Of a DNA stretch of 23,197 nucleotides, positions 1-7,897 are shown in pieces. The stretch covers positions 1-23,197 of the forward strand of contig JAJYFW010000001.1 in NCBI GenBank assembly GCA_021785335.1. The letters run 5' to 3'. Under the pieces are notes generated by a model, which made no database searches, had not been told where the DNA came from, and saw only the letters and a list, made by a program, of their open reading frames with translations. Both the position numbers and the translations under genes were made by a program. This stretch comes from Pseudomonadota bacterium (GTDB taxonomy: Bacteria; Pseudomonadota; Alphaproteobacteria; Acetobacterales; Acetobacteraceae). Position 1 is the first letter of the stretch. Each line of letters opens with the position of its first letter.

Positions 1-564
1 GCGGTGATCGCGGTGCACCACTCGCCCAAGAGCGGCGACACGCCGCGCGGCTGGGGCGGGCTCGCGGGCGACGCGGACGTGACGCTGCGCGTGGTGGGCG
101 AGCCCGGCGAGCGCAAGACCGCGACGCTGATGAAGAACCGCAACGGTCCCAGCGGGCTGGCGCTGGCGTTCGAGGTGCGGGCGGTGGCGATCGGCGAGGA
201 CGAGGACGGCGAGCCCGTCACCGCGCCGCTGTGCGAGGAGCGCGCCGTCCGCGCCGCCGGCACGCGGCTGGCGCCGCAGCTTCGCCGGGCGCTGGGCATG
301 CTGCACGACACGATCGCCGGCGCGGAGGGCCACGCGCTGCCGCTGGCGACCGGCTTCCCCCCAGGGCTGCGCGGCTGCCGCGTCGGTGCCTGGCGGCGGG
401 AGTGCGAGGCGAGGGGGCTCGCCGCGAGCGAGGACCCCGCGACCCAGGCGCGCGTCTTCCGCTCCGTCCGGCGGGCACTGGCGGAGCGGCGGCGCATCGC
501 GGAGCGCGACGGCATCGTCTGGGTCGTTGCGGAGGCGGTTTCATCCGCGGGTGAGAATCGATGA
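1..564 (+). CDS. AAA-family ATPase (RepA/primase-helicase type), C-terminal part
   Basis: This reading frame is already open at the first base, so the gene begins outside the window and only the last ~187 residues are seen. The opening stretch AVHHSPKSGDTPRGWGGLAG, followed by a strand ending in TLRV and then KNRNGPSG, resembles the last strands of the RecA-like core of phage/plasmid-type AAA ATPases (AAA_25/RepA-like helicases). In these proteins the HH.K..D..RG segment follows the ATPase core. The remaining ~100 residues are Arg/Ala-rich and helical, as in the C-terminal domain of such proteins. The Walker A and B motifs would lie upstream and cannot be checked. The role would be DNA unwinding or priming for a prophage or integrated element. 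The last codons are duplicated about 1 kb downstream. The family assignment is fairly secure, the exact function is not. Confidence 0.6.
   Translation, partial: AVIAVHHSPKSGDTPRGWGGLAGDADVTLRVVGEPGERKTATLMKNRNGPSGLALAFEVRAVAIGEDEDGEPVTAPLCEERAVRAAGTRLAPQLRRALGMLHDTIAGAEGHALPLATGFPPGLRGCRVGAWRRECEARGLAASEDPATQARVFRSVRRALAERRRIAERDGIVWVVAEAVSSAGENR
475..548 (+). repeat. Direct repeat copy 1 (end of the ATPase gene)
   Basis: This 74-bp segment matches 1500-1573 at 67 of 74 positions by eye, with no gaps and a constant offset of 1025. It encodes the last full helix of the ATPase, ALAERRRIAERDGIV, up to SSA. Similarity stops abruptly after TTTCATCCGC. The two copies flank a lower-GC stretch with one gene. 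Confidence 0.8.
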
Positions 565-685
565 AACGGAATGTTCTTCAATCCCCCGGATGACCGCCGG
601 CTCCCGAAAGGGATTTGCCTGATTATTCTCAAAAAATCGTAGAGATAAACAGCTTGACTTGCGCTGCTTCTTTGGGGCGCGGTTA

Positions 686-706
686 GCTCGGGAGAGCGGC
701 CTTTTT
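686..706 (+). terminator. Possible weak intrinsic terminator
   Basis: A 4-bp stem GCTC/GAGC with a GGGA loop is followed four bases later by five T residues. It would end transcription from the upstream ATPase gene. The stem is short, so confidence is low. The same bases resemble a tRNA D-arm, but no other tRNA parts are present. Confidence 0.25.
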
Positions 707-744
707 GCGTCGATGCAATAATCCTGAAACAGTCAATAAAATTG

Positions 745-773
745 TTGCGAATCTAAGTCGAATAACTTATCAA
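745..773 (+). promoter_or_regulatory. Putative sigma-70-type promoter for the small exported protein gene
   Basis: TTGCGA at 745-750 and TATCAA at 768-773 are separated by 17 bp; each matches 4 of 6 consensus positions. The region is clearly more AT-rich than its surroundings. A start site near 780 would leave a ~30-nt leader before the ATG at 811. Confidence 0.4.
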
Positions 774-810
774 GGGAGTCGGTTTTCTCGATTTGGCCGG
801 GGAGAATGAC

Positions 811-1224
811 ATGACCACCTTCCGTCGCTTAATCCGCCTCATTACGGCCGCATCCATCTTGGCAGGCGGGCTCGGAGCCATAGACGCGGCCCATGCCAGC
901 GCGAATGTTGCCACTACATGGAAGGCGAAAATTTTCGTTGTAAAAGGGAATAAGGCAATTTGCCTTGGCCACGTATCAAGTGAGCGGCGAACTATCAAGC
1001 TCACAGAGAGCCATTTTGAGATGGATAATGCTTGGGGAACGCCTTTTCTGACATCGAACAAACTGAGGCTGAACCCCGATGGATCGGGCACGATTGACGC
1101 TCAGACTTCGTTTGGATACCGGGAGACGCTAAAGGTCGCATCTGGAACGGGCCCCCGTCCGCTTACCCTGATTTTAACTGTTAAAGAAGAAAAATGCGTT
1201 ATCGAGTACCGAGTCGTCCAGTAA
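811..1224 (+). CDS. Small exported protein of unknown function
   Basis: This 137-residue protein is not one I recognise. The ATG at 811 was chosen because GGGGAG lies six bases upstream; a TTG at 793 is in frame but would add residues before the signal peptide. The N-terminus has a basic start (MTTFRRLIR), a hydrophobic core and AHASA just before NV, a good type I signal-peptidase site near residue 31. The mature part is ~105 residues, beta-rich in appearance, with two cysteines (in ICLG and KCVI) that could form one disulfide in the periplasm. Base composition is much closer to 50% GC than the neighbouring genes, which suggests recent transfer. It sits alone between the two copies of a 74-bp direct repeat. 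Confidence 0.7.
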   Translation: MTTFRRLIRLITAASILAGGLGAIDAAHASANVATTWKAKIFVVKGNKAICLGHVSSERRTIKLTESHFEMDNAWGTPFLTSNKLRLNPDGSGTIDAQTSFGYRETLKVASGTGPRPLTLILTVKEEKCVIEYRVVQ

Positions 1225-1499
1225 GTGACGGCCCATAGGGCTATATCGTACGCCTCGATCCTTCGTACGGGCCGTACCTGAGCGGCATGAATCAGCTGCG
1301 GCGCTTCACCGCGCCTCGTAGTTGGATGGAGTGGATGCCGAGGTCGCTCGGGCCGAACGAAGCGGATTGCCTCCCCCACTGAACCCCGGGGGCGATCGTC
1401 GCGGCGCGCACCGTTACTTCCCCCGGCTAGCGGGTCGGCATTCTCGGGCACTCGGTAAGCTGGACGTCACGATCGCGGTCAAAGAGGGACGCGCACCAC
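1225..1499. other. Intergenic stretch with no recognisable gene
   Basis: I see no supported coding region here. Just after the stop codon lies a small GCCC-ATA-GGGC hairpin (1231-1241), possibly a weak terminator. A short odd palindrome GTACGGGCCGTAC follows. Open frames on both strands are short, begin without ribosome binding sites and do not resemble known families. The stretch may be decayed element DNA. Confidence 0.5.
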
Positions 1500-1616
1500 G
1501 CGCTCGCCGAGCGGCGGCGCATCGCGGAGCGCGAGGGTATCGTTTCGGTCGTTGCGGAGGCGGTTTCATCCGCCCCCGCTGGCGTGGGCAGTGCCGGGCG
1601 GACGCCGGGCGGATGA
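1500..1616 (+). pseudogene. Duplicated remnant of the ATPase C-terminus
   Basis: Bases 1500-1573 repeat 475-548 at about 90% identity, in the same coding sense. The frame reads ALAERRRIAEREGIV and continues past the end of the repeat to a stop at 1614-1616, giving a tail ending SAGRTPGG that differs from copy 1 (which ends SSAGENR). No start codon with a ribosome binding site precedes it, and the rest of the gene is absent here, so it is a fragment. It may be the original 3' end of the ATPase gene, displaced by insertion of the cassette, or the end of a second related element. Confidence 0.6.
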
Positions 1617-1683
1617 AGAAAACCCAGGAAGGATAAGGGCGGATGAACCCGGACGGAACGCGGATCATCCGCCTGACGAGGGG

Positions 1684-1730
1684 GCGGACGGAGCGGATGG
1701 CCCCCCTATAGGGGCCATCCGTCCGTCCGC
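1684..1730. repeat. Long inverted repeat (hairpin)
   Basis: The arms 1684-1704 and 1711-1730 pair over 20 bp with one bulged G at 1693 and a 6-nt loop (CCTATA). The core CGGATGGCCCC/GGGGCCATCCG is perfect. No T-run follows, so it is not a classical intrinsic terminator. It lies beyond the ATPase remnant and before the GFA gene, and could be a Rho-independent stop without a U-tract, a protein binding site or an element end. Confidence 0.7.
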
Positions 1731-1803
1731 TCGTCCGCTCTCCGGTAGCCATGAAGGTGAAGGGCGCTGTAACCATTGCGCCGCAAGCCAGGGGACGCTC
1801 ATC

Positions 1804-2196
1804 ATGGAACGGTTCACCGGCGGCTGCCTCTGCGGCAAGGTGCGCTTCGTCGCCTCGGGGCGGCCGTGGCGCGTGGGCATCTGCCACTGCCTCGACTGCC
1901 GCAAGCATCACGGCGCGCTGTTCCACGCCGCCGCGATCTTCCCCGCGGAGGCGGTCGCCATCGAGGGCGAGGCGCGCGGCCATGGCGGGCGGTTCTTCTG
2001 CCCCGAGTGCGGCTCCCCGGTGTTCTCGCGCGGCGGGGAGGGGATCGGCGTGAACCTCGGCTCGCTCGACGCGCCGGACCAGCTCACGCCCACCTACGAG
2101 CTGTGGACCATCCGCCGCGAGGCCTGGCTGCCGCCGTTCCCCCTCGCGCGCCACTACGAGCGCGACCGCGACGAAACGCGCCGATCCGAGGAATAG
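1804..2196 (+). CDS. GFA family (CENP-V/GFA domain) zinc protein
   Basis: This 130-residue protein belongs to the glutathione-dependent formaldehyde-activating (GFA) family. Cysteines C8 and C10 (GCLCG), C27, C29 and C32 (CHCLDC), and C66 and C69 (CPECGSP) form the family's two zinc sites, and the length is normal. The founding member was proposed to speed S-hydroxymethylglutathione formation, but most homologues have no proven activity and the substrate here is unknown. The ATG at 1804 has AGGGGA seven to eight bases upstream. The gene stands alone between the long hairpin and the aminotransferase gene. A 7-bp hairpin lies downstream at 2236-2252. Confidence 0.85.
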   Translation: MERFTGGCLCGKVRFVASGRPWRVGICHCLDCRKHHGALFHAAAIFPAEAVAIEGEARGHGGRFFCPECGSPVFSRGGEGIGVNLGSLDAPDQLTPTYELWTIRREAWLPPFPLARHYERDRDETRRSEE

Positions 2197-2235
2197 GCCG
2201 GGATCGCACCCCAGCCTCGCACCTCCGGCGGTTGT

Positions 2236-2252
2236 CGCCCGCACGGCGGGCG
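2236..2252 (+). terminator. GC-rich hairpin after the GFA gene
   Basis: CGCCCGC (2236-2242) pairs perfectly with GCGGGCG (2246-2252) around an ACG loop. There is no T-run. It is placed to end GFA transcription or to sit in the 5' leader of the aminotransferase gene. Confidence 0.35.
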
Positions 2253-2290
2253 CCTATCAAACCGGGCCCAACAACGAAACGCCAGGAACA

Positions 2291-3499
2291 ATGAAAAACC
2301 CGCCGAATCCGCCGAGGGGACGCCTGTTCTTCGCCAACCCGGGCCCGACCAACATCCCGGATTCCATCCTGCGCGCCATGCAGCACGCGACGGTGGACTT
2401 CATGAGCGAGGACTTCCTCGCGATCTACGACGCATGCACCGAGGGGCTGAAGCGCGTCCTGGGGACGAAGCAGCACCTGTTCTACTACACCGGCTCCGGC
2501 CACGCGGCGTGGGAAGCCTCCCTCGTCAACCTGTTCTCCGCCGGCGACAAGCTGCTCATCGTCGAGAGCGGCTACTTCTCCGACCACTGGGCGAAGATGG
2601 CGCAGGGCCTCGGCCTCGCCGTCGAGCAGGTGAAGGCGGACTGGCGCCGCGGCGTGGATCTCGCCGCCGTGCGCGCGGCACTCGCCGCCGATACCGCGCA
2701 CAGCATCAAGGGCATGTGCGTCGTCCACAACGAAACCGCGACCGGCGCCACCCTGCCGCTCGCCGAGTTCCGCAAGGCGCTCGACGAGACCAGGCACCCG
2801 GCGCTGTTCCTCGTGGACACCATCTCCTCCCTCGGCTCGATCGAGTTCCGCATGGACGACTGGGGCATCGACTGCGCCGTCGGCGGCTCGCAGAAGGGGC
2901 TGATGCTGACCACCGGCCTCTCGTTCACCGGCGCCTCGGACAAGGCGATGGCGGCGCACAAGGCCTCGACGCTGCCCAAGCACTACTTCAACTGGACCCT
3001 GATGCTGGAGCGCCGGCACAAGAGCTTCGTCGGCACCGTGCCCATCAGCTTCTTCTACGGCCTCAAGGAAGCGCTGCGGCTGATCGAGGAGGAGACGCTG
3101 GAAGGCGTCTGGGCGCGCCACAACCGCCTCGCGGAGGCGACGCGCCGCGCCGTGCGCCACTGGTCCGGCAACAACGGGCCCGGCCTGTTCACCACCAACC
3201 CCGCGCGCCTCTCGGATTCCGTCACGGCGGTGATGATGCCGGAGGGCCACGACGCGGAGGCCGTGCGCCGCACCGCCTACGAGCGCTTCCGCGTCTCGCT
3301 CGGCGGCGGGCTCGGGCCGCTCGGCGGCAAGGTGTTCCGCATCGGCCATCTCGGCGACCTCAACGAGCCGATGATCCTCGGCACGCTCGCGGCCGTGGAG
3401 ATGTCGCTCGCCGCCAACAGCGTCCCGCACGCCGCCGGCGGCATCAACGAGGCGATGCGCTTCCTCACCGAGACGCGCCAAGCGGCGAAAGCGGCCTGA
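2291..3499 (+). CDS. Class V aminotransferase (alanine/serine-glyoxylate aminotransferase family)
   Basis: This 402-residue PLP enzyme has the class V layout. FANPGPTNIP (14-23) is the family's N-terminal signature, YYTGSGHAAWEA (65-76) the phosphate-binding loop, FLVDTISSLGS (173-183) contains the Asp that contacts the pyridine nitrogen (D176), and GGSQKGLM (198-205) carries the Schiff-base lysine K202. Relatives move an amino group from alanine, serine or ureidoglycine to glyoxylate or another oxo acid; substrate cannot be set from sequence. The stop is four bases before the start of an M20 deacylase gene, so the two are probably co-transcribed and may act on the same compound. AGGA lies very close to the ATG. 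Confidence 0.85.
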   Translation: MKNPPNPPRGRLFFANPGPTNIPDSILRAMQHATVDFMSEDFLAIYDACTEGLKRVLGTKQHLFYYTGSGHAAWEASLVNLFSAGDKLLIVESGYFSDHWAKMAQGLGLAVEQVKADWRRGVDLAAVRAALAADTAHSIKGMCVVHNETATGATLPLAEFRKALDETRHPALFLVDTISSLGSIEFRMDDWGIDCAVGGSQKGLMLTTGLSFTGASDKAMAAHKASTLPKHYFNWTLMLERRHKSFVGTVPISFFYGLKEALRLIEEETLEGVWARHNRLAEATRRAVRHWSGNNGPGLFTTNPARLSDSVTAVMMPEGHDAEAVRRTAYERFRVSLGGGLGPLGGKVFRIGHLGDLNEPMILGTLAAVEMSLAANSVPHAAGGINEAMRFLTETRQAAKAA

Positions 3500-3503
3500 G
3501 GCG

Positions 3504-4796
3504 ATGCCGGACGCGGCCCTTCTCGCCCGGCTCGACGCGGCGGTCGGGGAGGGCTGGCAGCGCCAGCTCTCCTGGCTGCAGACGCTGGTGCGCTTCCCCA
3601 GCCTGCGCGGGCAGGAGGCGCCGTGCCAGGACTGGATCGCGCGCGAGTTCGCCGGGCGGGGCTGGAGCGTGGACCGCTACACGCTGGACGAGGTGGCGAT
3701 GGACCACCTGCCGGGCTTCTCCCCGGTGATGGACACGGACTACGCCCGCGCCGTGCAGGTGGTTGCCACCCTGCGCGCCCCGGACCCCGCCGCCGGGCGC
3801 AGCCTCGTCTTGCAGGGCCACGTGGACGTGGTGCCGCCCGGCCCCGGCGAGATGTGGGCGGACCCGCCCTTCGAGCCGGTGATCCGCGGCGAGTGGATGA
3901 ACGGGCGCGGCGCGCACGACATGAAGCAGGGCGTCGCGGCGATGGTGTTCGCGCTGGACGCGCTCGCCGCAAGCGGGCTGGCGCCGGCGGGCGACGTGTT
4001 CGTGCAGACGGTGACGGAGGAGGAGAGCACCGGCAACGGCGCGCTCTCCACGCTCGCGCGCGGCTACCGCGCGGAGGCCTGCCTGATCCCCGAGCCCTCC
4101 GCCAACACCATCACCCGCGGCCATGTCGGCGTGATGTGGTTCCGCCTGCGCGTGCGCGGCGTGCCGGTGCATGTGGCGACGGCGCAGACCGGCACCAACG
4201 CCATCATGGCGTCCTACGCGCTGCTCCACGCGCTTTCCGGCCTCACCGCGCGCATCAACGCCCGCGCCCGGGAGCACGCCTGGTTCGGCGACATCCCGGA
4301 CCCGGTGAAGTTCAACCCCGGCGTGATCCGCGGCGGCGACTGGGCGAGCTCCACGCCCGCCTGGTGCGAGGTCGATTGCCGCATCGGCCTGCTGCCCGGC
4401 ACCACGCTCGCCGAGGCGCGCGCGGAGGTGGAGCAGTGCGTGGCGGAGGCCGCGAGCACCGACGCGTTCCTCGCCAACAACAAGCCGGAGGTGATCTGGA
4501 ACGGGTTCCAGGCCGACGGCTTCATCCTCGACCCCGGCTCGGAGGCGGAGCGCGTGCTGGGCGAGGCGCACCAGGCGGTGTTCCAGGCGCCGATGCAGGC
4601 GCGGCTCGGCACCGGGGTGAACGACACGCGGTTCTACGGGCTCTATTACGGCATGCCGGCGCTCTGCTACGGCCCGGCCGGGCAGGGGGCGCACGCCTTC
4701 GACGAGCGCGCCCACCTGCCGACGCTGCGCCAGACCACGCTCGCCATCGCCGCCTTCATCGCCGACTGGTGCGGCGTGCGGCCGATCGCCCGATAG
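3504..4796 (+). CDS. M20 family metallo-deacylase (ArgE/DapE-like)
   Basis: This 430-residue protein is a two-zinc M20 amidohydrolase. Metal ligands H106 and D139 lie in LQGHVDVVP and GRGAHDMKQG, the catalytic Glu and adjacent ligand are E172/E173 (TEEESTGNG), and further ligands are E197 (IPEPSA) and H397 (GAHAFDER). The lid/dimerisation domain falls between about 205 and 320. Members remove acyl groups from N-acyl amino acids such as acetylornithine or succinyl-diaminopimelate. This one resembles the broad ArgE/DapE-like group rather than a proven ArgE. It lies four bases behind the aminotransferase gene. Together they could release an amino acid from an N-acylated or ureido-type compound and then transaminate it; that pathway is an inference. 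Confidence 0.8.
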   Translation: MPDAALLARLDAAVGEGWQRQLSWLQTLVRFPSLRGQEAPCQDWIAREFAGRGWSVDRYTLDEVAMDHLPGFSPVMDTDYARAVQVVATLRAPDPAAGRSLVLQGHVDVVPPGPGEMWADPPFEPVIRGEWMNGRGAHDMKQGVAAMVFALDALAASGLAPAGDVFVQTVTEEESTGNGALSTLARGYRAEACLIPEPSANTITRGHVGVMWFRLRVRGVPVHVATAQTGTNAIMASYALLHALSGLTARINARAREHAWFGDIPDPVKFNPGVIRGGDWASSTPAWCEVDCRIGLLPGTTLAEARAEVEQCVAEAASTDAFLANNKPEVIWNGFQADGFILDPGSEAERVLGEAHQAVFQAPMQARLGTGVNDTRFYGLYYGMPALCYGPAGQGAHAFDERAHLPTLRQTTLAIAAFIADWCGVRPIAR

Positions 4797-5018
4797 GGCC
4801 TGCGCCCCGCCCGGCCGACGCAAGCGGCCGGCCGCGAAATGTGACAACCGCGAGTCGGCCGCCTGTGGGTTGCGGGGAACCCGGGGACGACGCCGCGCCG
4901 CCCCTGGGCCGGGCGGGCGAAACGGTGTATGTTCAGGTTCTGTTCGCCTAACCGCCAACCCGGATTGCGGCGCTTCTGTGTCCGTGGCGCATCACCCGGG
5001 GGTCAACAAGACGCCGCC

Positions 5019-5065
5019 GCGCTACATCTAGTGGCATTTGAGTTGACGGACGCAACCCGTTGCGC
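5019..5065. promoter_or_regulatory. Pair of NrdR boxes and overlapping nrdA promoter
   Basis: CTACATCTAG at the heart of 5019-5034 fits the NrdR box (consensus acaCwAtATaTwGtgt). A second, weaker dyad, CAACCCGTTG, lies at 5050-5065, exactly 31 bp away (three helical turns), the spacing typical of NrdR box pairs. TTGACG (5043-5048) and CAGGAT (5065-5070) form a plausible promoter between and over the boxes. NrdR with dATP/ATP would repress nrdA here. Confidence 0.7.
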
Positions 5066-5090
5066 AGGATGCGGGAATTGGGGACCGACC

Positions 5091-6962
5091 GTGGGGGATC
5101 AGACCGTGCTCGACGCCGTACAGATGCAGGGACGCTTTCAGGTGCGCGTGGACCGTTCCCGGGACGCGTTGCTGACCGATTTCGGCCGCGCGACGCTCGG
5201 TGACCGCTACCTTCTGCCCGGCGAATCCTACCAGGACCTGTTCGCGCGCGTCGCCTCCTACTACGGCGACGACCCCGCCCATTCGCAGCGCCTCTACGAC
5301 TACATGTCGCGGCTGTGGTTCATGCCGGCGACGCCCGTGCTCTCCAACGGCGGCACGCAGCGCGGGCTGCCGATCTCCTGCTTCCTCAACGAGGCGACCG
5401 ACAGCCTCGACGGCATCGTCGGGCTGTGGAACGAGAACGTGTGGCTCGCCTCCAAGGGCGGCGGCATCGGCAGCTACTGGGGCAATCTGCGCTCGATCGG
5501 GGAACGGGGGGGGGCGGTCGGCAAGACCTCCGGCGTCATCCCGTTCATCCGGGTGATGGACAGCCTCACGCTCGCGATCAGCCAGGGCTCGCTCAGGCGC
5601 GGCTCGGCGGCCGTCTACCTGCCGCTGTCGCACCCGGAGATCGAGGAGTTCGTGGAGATGCGCCGGCCCACCGGCGGCGACCCGAACCGCAAGGCGCTCA
5701 ACCTGCACCACGGCGTGCTGGTGCCGGACGCGTTCATGCGCGCGGTGGAGGCGGACGAGCCGTGGGCGCTCACCTCGCCCAAGGACGGCTCCGTCGTGCG
5801 CAGCATCTCCGCCCGCTCGCTGTGGATCCGCATCCTCACCGCGCGCATCGAAACCGGCGAGCCCTACCTGGTGTTCTCCGACCACGTGAACCGCGCGCGG
5901 CCGGAGCACCACAAGCTCGCGGGGCTGGAGGTGAAGACCTCCAACCTCTGCTCGGAGATCACGCTGCCGACGGGCACGGACCAGCACGGGCGCCAGCGCA
6001 CGGCGGTGTGCTGCCTCTCCTCGCTCAACCTCGAAACCTGGTTCGAGTGGCAGGACAACGCGCTCTTCATCGAGGACGTGATGCGCTTCCTCGACAACGT
6101 GCTGCAGGATTTCATCGACCGCGCGCCGGAGGGGATGGAGCGGGCACGCTATTCCGCGATGCGCGAGCGTTCCGTCGGGCTCGGCGTGATGGGGTTCCAT
6201 TCGTTCCTGCAATCGCTCTCGGTGCCGTTCGAGAGCGTGATGGCGAAGGTGTGGAACAGGCGCATGTTCGCCCATATCCGCGCCGGCGCCGATGCGGCCT
6301 CGAAACGACTCGCTGAGGAGCGGGGCCCGTGCCCGGACGCCGCGGAATACGGCATCATGGAGCGGTTCTCGCACAAGATCGCGATCGCGCCGACCGCCTC
6401 GATCTCGATCATCGCCGGCAACGCGAGCCCCGGCATCGAGCCGATCGCGGCCAACGTGTTTCTGCAGAAGACGCTCTCCGGCAGCTTCACGGTGCGCAAC
6501 CGGCATCTGCAGAAGCTGCTCGCCGAGCGCGGGCAGGACAACGACGAGGTGTGGTCCGCGATCACGCTCAACAAGGGCAGCGTGCGCAACCTCGATTTCC
6601 TCACCGAGGACGAGAAGGCCGTCTACAAGACCGCCTTCGAGCTCGACCAGCGCTGGGTGGTGGAGCACGCGGCGGACCGCACGGCGTTCATCTGCCAGAG
6701 CCAGTCGGTCAACGTGTTCCTGCCGGCCAACGTGCACAAGCGCGACCTGCACCAGATCCACATGCTGGCCTGGAAGCGCGGCGTGAAGTCGCTTTACTAC
6801 TGCCGCAGCCTCTCCATCCAGCGCGCCGACGCGGTGAGCGAGAAGGCGATCCGCCCCGACGAGATCATCCAGCGCCCGGCGAACGATACGGCGCCGGAAC
6901 TTCCCCTCACCGTCGCCGCGAAATCCGCCACCGACTACGAGGAATGTCTCGCCTGCCAATAA
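5091..6962 (+). CDS. nrdA: Ribonucleoside-diphosphate reductase, alpha (catalytic) subunit, class Ia
   Basis: NrdA reduces ribonucleoside diphosphates to deoxyribonucleotides together with NrdB. Counting from the GTG at 5091 (623 residues), C97 (ISCFLN) and C307 (AVCCLSS) are the redox pair, NLCSE (285-289) holds the radical cysteine C287 with N285 and E289, YY in KSLYYC is the radical-transfer pair, and C619/C622 in ECLACQ form the C-terminal re-reduction pair. An ATG at 4929 is in frame but would place both NrdR boxes inside the coding region, so it was rejected. GTG 5091 has GGGGA upstream; GTG 5106 (behind GGGGGA) and ATG 5124 are alternatives. The N-terminal ATP-cone of E. coli NrdA (761 residues) is absent, so the usual dATP off-switch is missing. 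A dapA-like gene follows after 10 bases. Confidence 0.93.
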   Translation: MGDQTVLDAVQMQGRFQVRVDRSRDALLTDFGRATLGDRYLLPGESYQDLFARVASYYGDDPAHSQRLYDYMSRLWFMPATPVLSNGGTQRGLPISCFLNEATDSLDGIVGLWNENVWLASKGGGIGSYWGNLRSIGERGGAVGKTSGVIPFIRVMDSLTLAISQGSLRRGSAAVYLPLSHPEIEEFVEMRRPTGGDPNRKALNLHHGVLVPDAFMRAVEADEPWALTSPKDGSVVRSISARSLWIRILTARIETGEPYLVFSDHVNRARPEHHKLAGLEVKTSNLCSEITLPTGTDQHGRQRTAVCCLSSLNLETWFEWQDNALFIEDVMRFLDNVLQDFIDRAPEGMERARYSAMRERSVGLGVMGFHSFLQSLSVPFESVMAKVWNRRMFAHIRAGADAASKRLAEERGPCPDAAEYGIMERFSHKIAIAPTASISIIAGNASPGIEPIAANVFLQKTLSGSFTVRNRHLQKLLAERGQDNDEVWSAITLNKGSVRNLDFLTEDEKAVYKTAFELDQRWVVEHAADRTAFICQSQSVNVFLPANVHKRDLHQIHMLAWKRGVKSLYYCRSLSIQRADAVSEKAIRPDEIIQRPANDTAPELPLTVAAKSATDYEECLACQ

Positions 6963-6972
6963 GCCCGCGCGG

Positions 6973-7887
6973 ATGAAGCTCGCCGGCGTCTTTCCCTACC
7001 TCGTCTCGCCCGTGGACCGCGACGGGGCGGTGATGGAGGAGCCGCTGCGCCGCCTCGTCTCGCATCTCGTGGGCGCGGGCGTGCACGGGCTCACGCCGCT
7101 CGGCAGCACCGGCGAGTTCGCCTATCTCGGCTGGGCGCAGAAGCGGAAAATCGTCGAGACCGTGGTGGCGGAGGCGAGGGGGCGCGTGCCGGTCGTCGCC
7201 GGCGTCGCCTCGACCGCGACGCACGACGCGGTGGCGCAGACCGAGGCGCTGGTGGAGGCGGGGGCGGACGCGATCCTGGCGATCCTGGAGGCGTATTTCC
7301 CGCTCGGCGAGGACGGCGTGGAGGCCTATTTCCGCGCCATCGCGAAGGCCGCGCGGGGGCGGACGGTGGTGCTCTACACCAACCCGCAATTCCAGCGCTC
7401 GGACCTCTCGCTCGCGGTGATCGAGCGGCTGAGCCAGGTGGAGAACATCGGCTACATCAAGGACGCCTCGACCAACACCGGGCGGCTGCTCTCCATCATC
7501 GAGCGCACGCAGGGGCGGATGGAGGTGTTCTCGGCCTCCGCGCACATCCCGGCCTGCGTGATGATGATCGGCGGCGTCGGCTGGATGGCGGGGCCGGCCT
7601 GCATCGTGCCGGGGCAGAGCGTGCGCCTCTACGACGCGGCGCGGGCGGGCGAGTGGACGCGGGCGATGGAACTGCAGCGGCCGCTGTGGCGGGTGAACGA
7701 GATCTTCGCCAAATTCTCGCTCGCCGCCTGCATCAAGACCGCGCTCAACCTGCAGGGCTTCGCGGTCGGCGAGCCGGTGCCACCCCAGGCGCCGCTCGGC
7801 GATGCCGCGCGCGAGGAGATCGCCTCCGTGCTGCGCGGCGTCGGTGCGCTGGGCGTCGGCGCGGTGGGCGTCGGCGCGCCGGGTTGA
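6973..7887 (+). CDS. Dihydrodipicolinate synthase family aldolase
   Basis: This 304-residue protein is a Schiff-base TIM-barrel aldolase of the DapA/N-acetylneuraminate lyase family. [11 protein letters not shown] (42-52) is the carboxylate-binding motif with S45/T46, Y135 lies in VLYTNP, and K163 in YIKDAST is the Schiff-base lysine. The family joins or cleaves pyruvate-type keto acids and aldehydes. This copy looks like the generic branch rather than certain DapA, so the substrate is open. The last 15 residues ([15 protein letters not shown]) come from a 15-bp tandem repeat and lie outside the normal fold. It starts 10 bases after nrdA and is probably in the same transcript, although no functional link to nucleotide reduction is known. 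It converges on chaB. Confidence 0.82.
   Translation: MKLAGVFPYLVSPVDRDGAVMEEPLRRLVSHLVGAGVHGLTPLGSTGEFAYLGWAQKRKIVETVVAEARGRVPVVAGVASTATHDAVAQTEALVEAGADAILAILEAYFPLGEDGVEAYFRAIAKAARGRTVVLYTNPQFQRSDLSLAVIERLSQVENIGYIKDASTNTGRLLSIIERTQGRMEVFSASAHIPACVMMIGGVGWMAGPACIVPGQSVRLYDAARAGEWTRAMELQRPLWRVNEIFAKFSLAACIKTALNLQGFAVGEPVPPQAPLGDAAREEIASVLRGVGALGVGAVGVGAPG
7843..7884 (+). repeat. 15-bp tandem repeat at the 3' end of the aldolase gene
   Basis: About three copies of a 15-bp unit, roughly GCG..GGGCGTCGGC, encode Gly-Val-Gly-Ala-X repeats. The unit is in frame, so copy-number changes would only lengthen or shorten a Gly/Ala/Val tail. Confidence 0.7.
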
Positions 7888-7897
7888 GCGCGCGGTG

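Noticed and set aside
675..735. Possible tRNA gene, because TTAGCTCGGGAGAGC resembles a D-arm
   Set aside because: There is no matching acceptor stem, anticodon stem or T-arm (no GTTCRA) at the proper distances.
1101..1451. Minus-strand open frame opposite the exported protein gene
   Set aside because: No ribosome binding site and no family resemblance; it overlaps the 3' end of a gene with signal peptide and promoter.
4824..4835. GCGGCCGGCCGC palindrome after the M20 gene as a terminator or operator
   Set aside because: Such GC-only palindromes arise easily at this base composition and it has no loop or T-run.
4929..5090. N-terminal extension of NrdA from the ATG at 4929
   Set aside because: It would contain both NrdR boxes and the promoter, and the predicted residues do not resemble an ATP-cone or any NrdA N-terminus.
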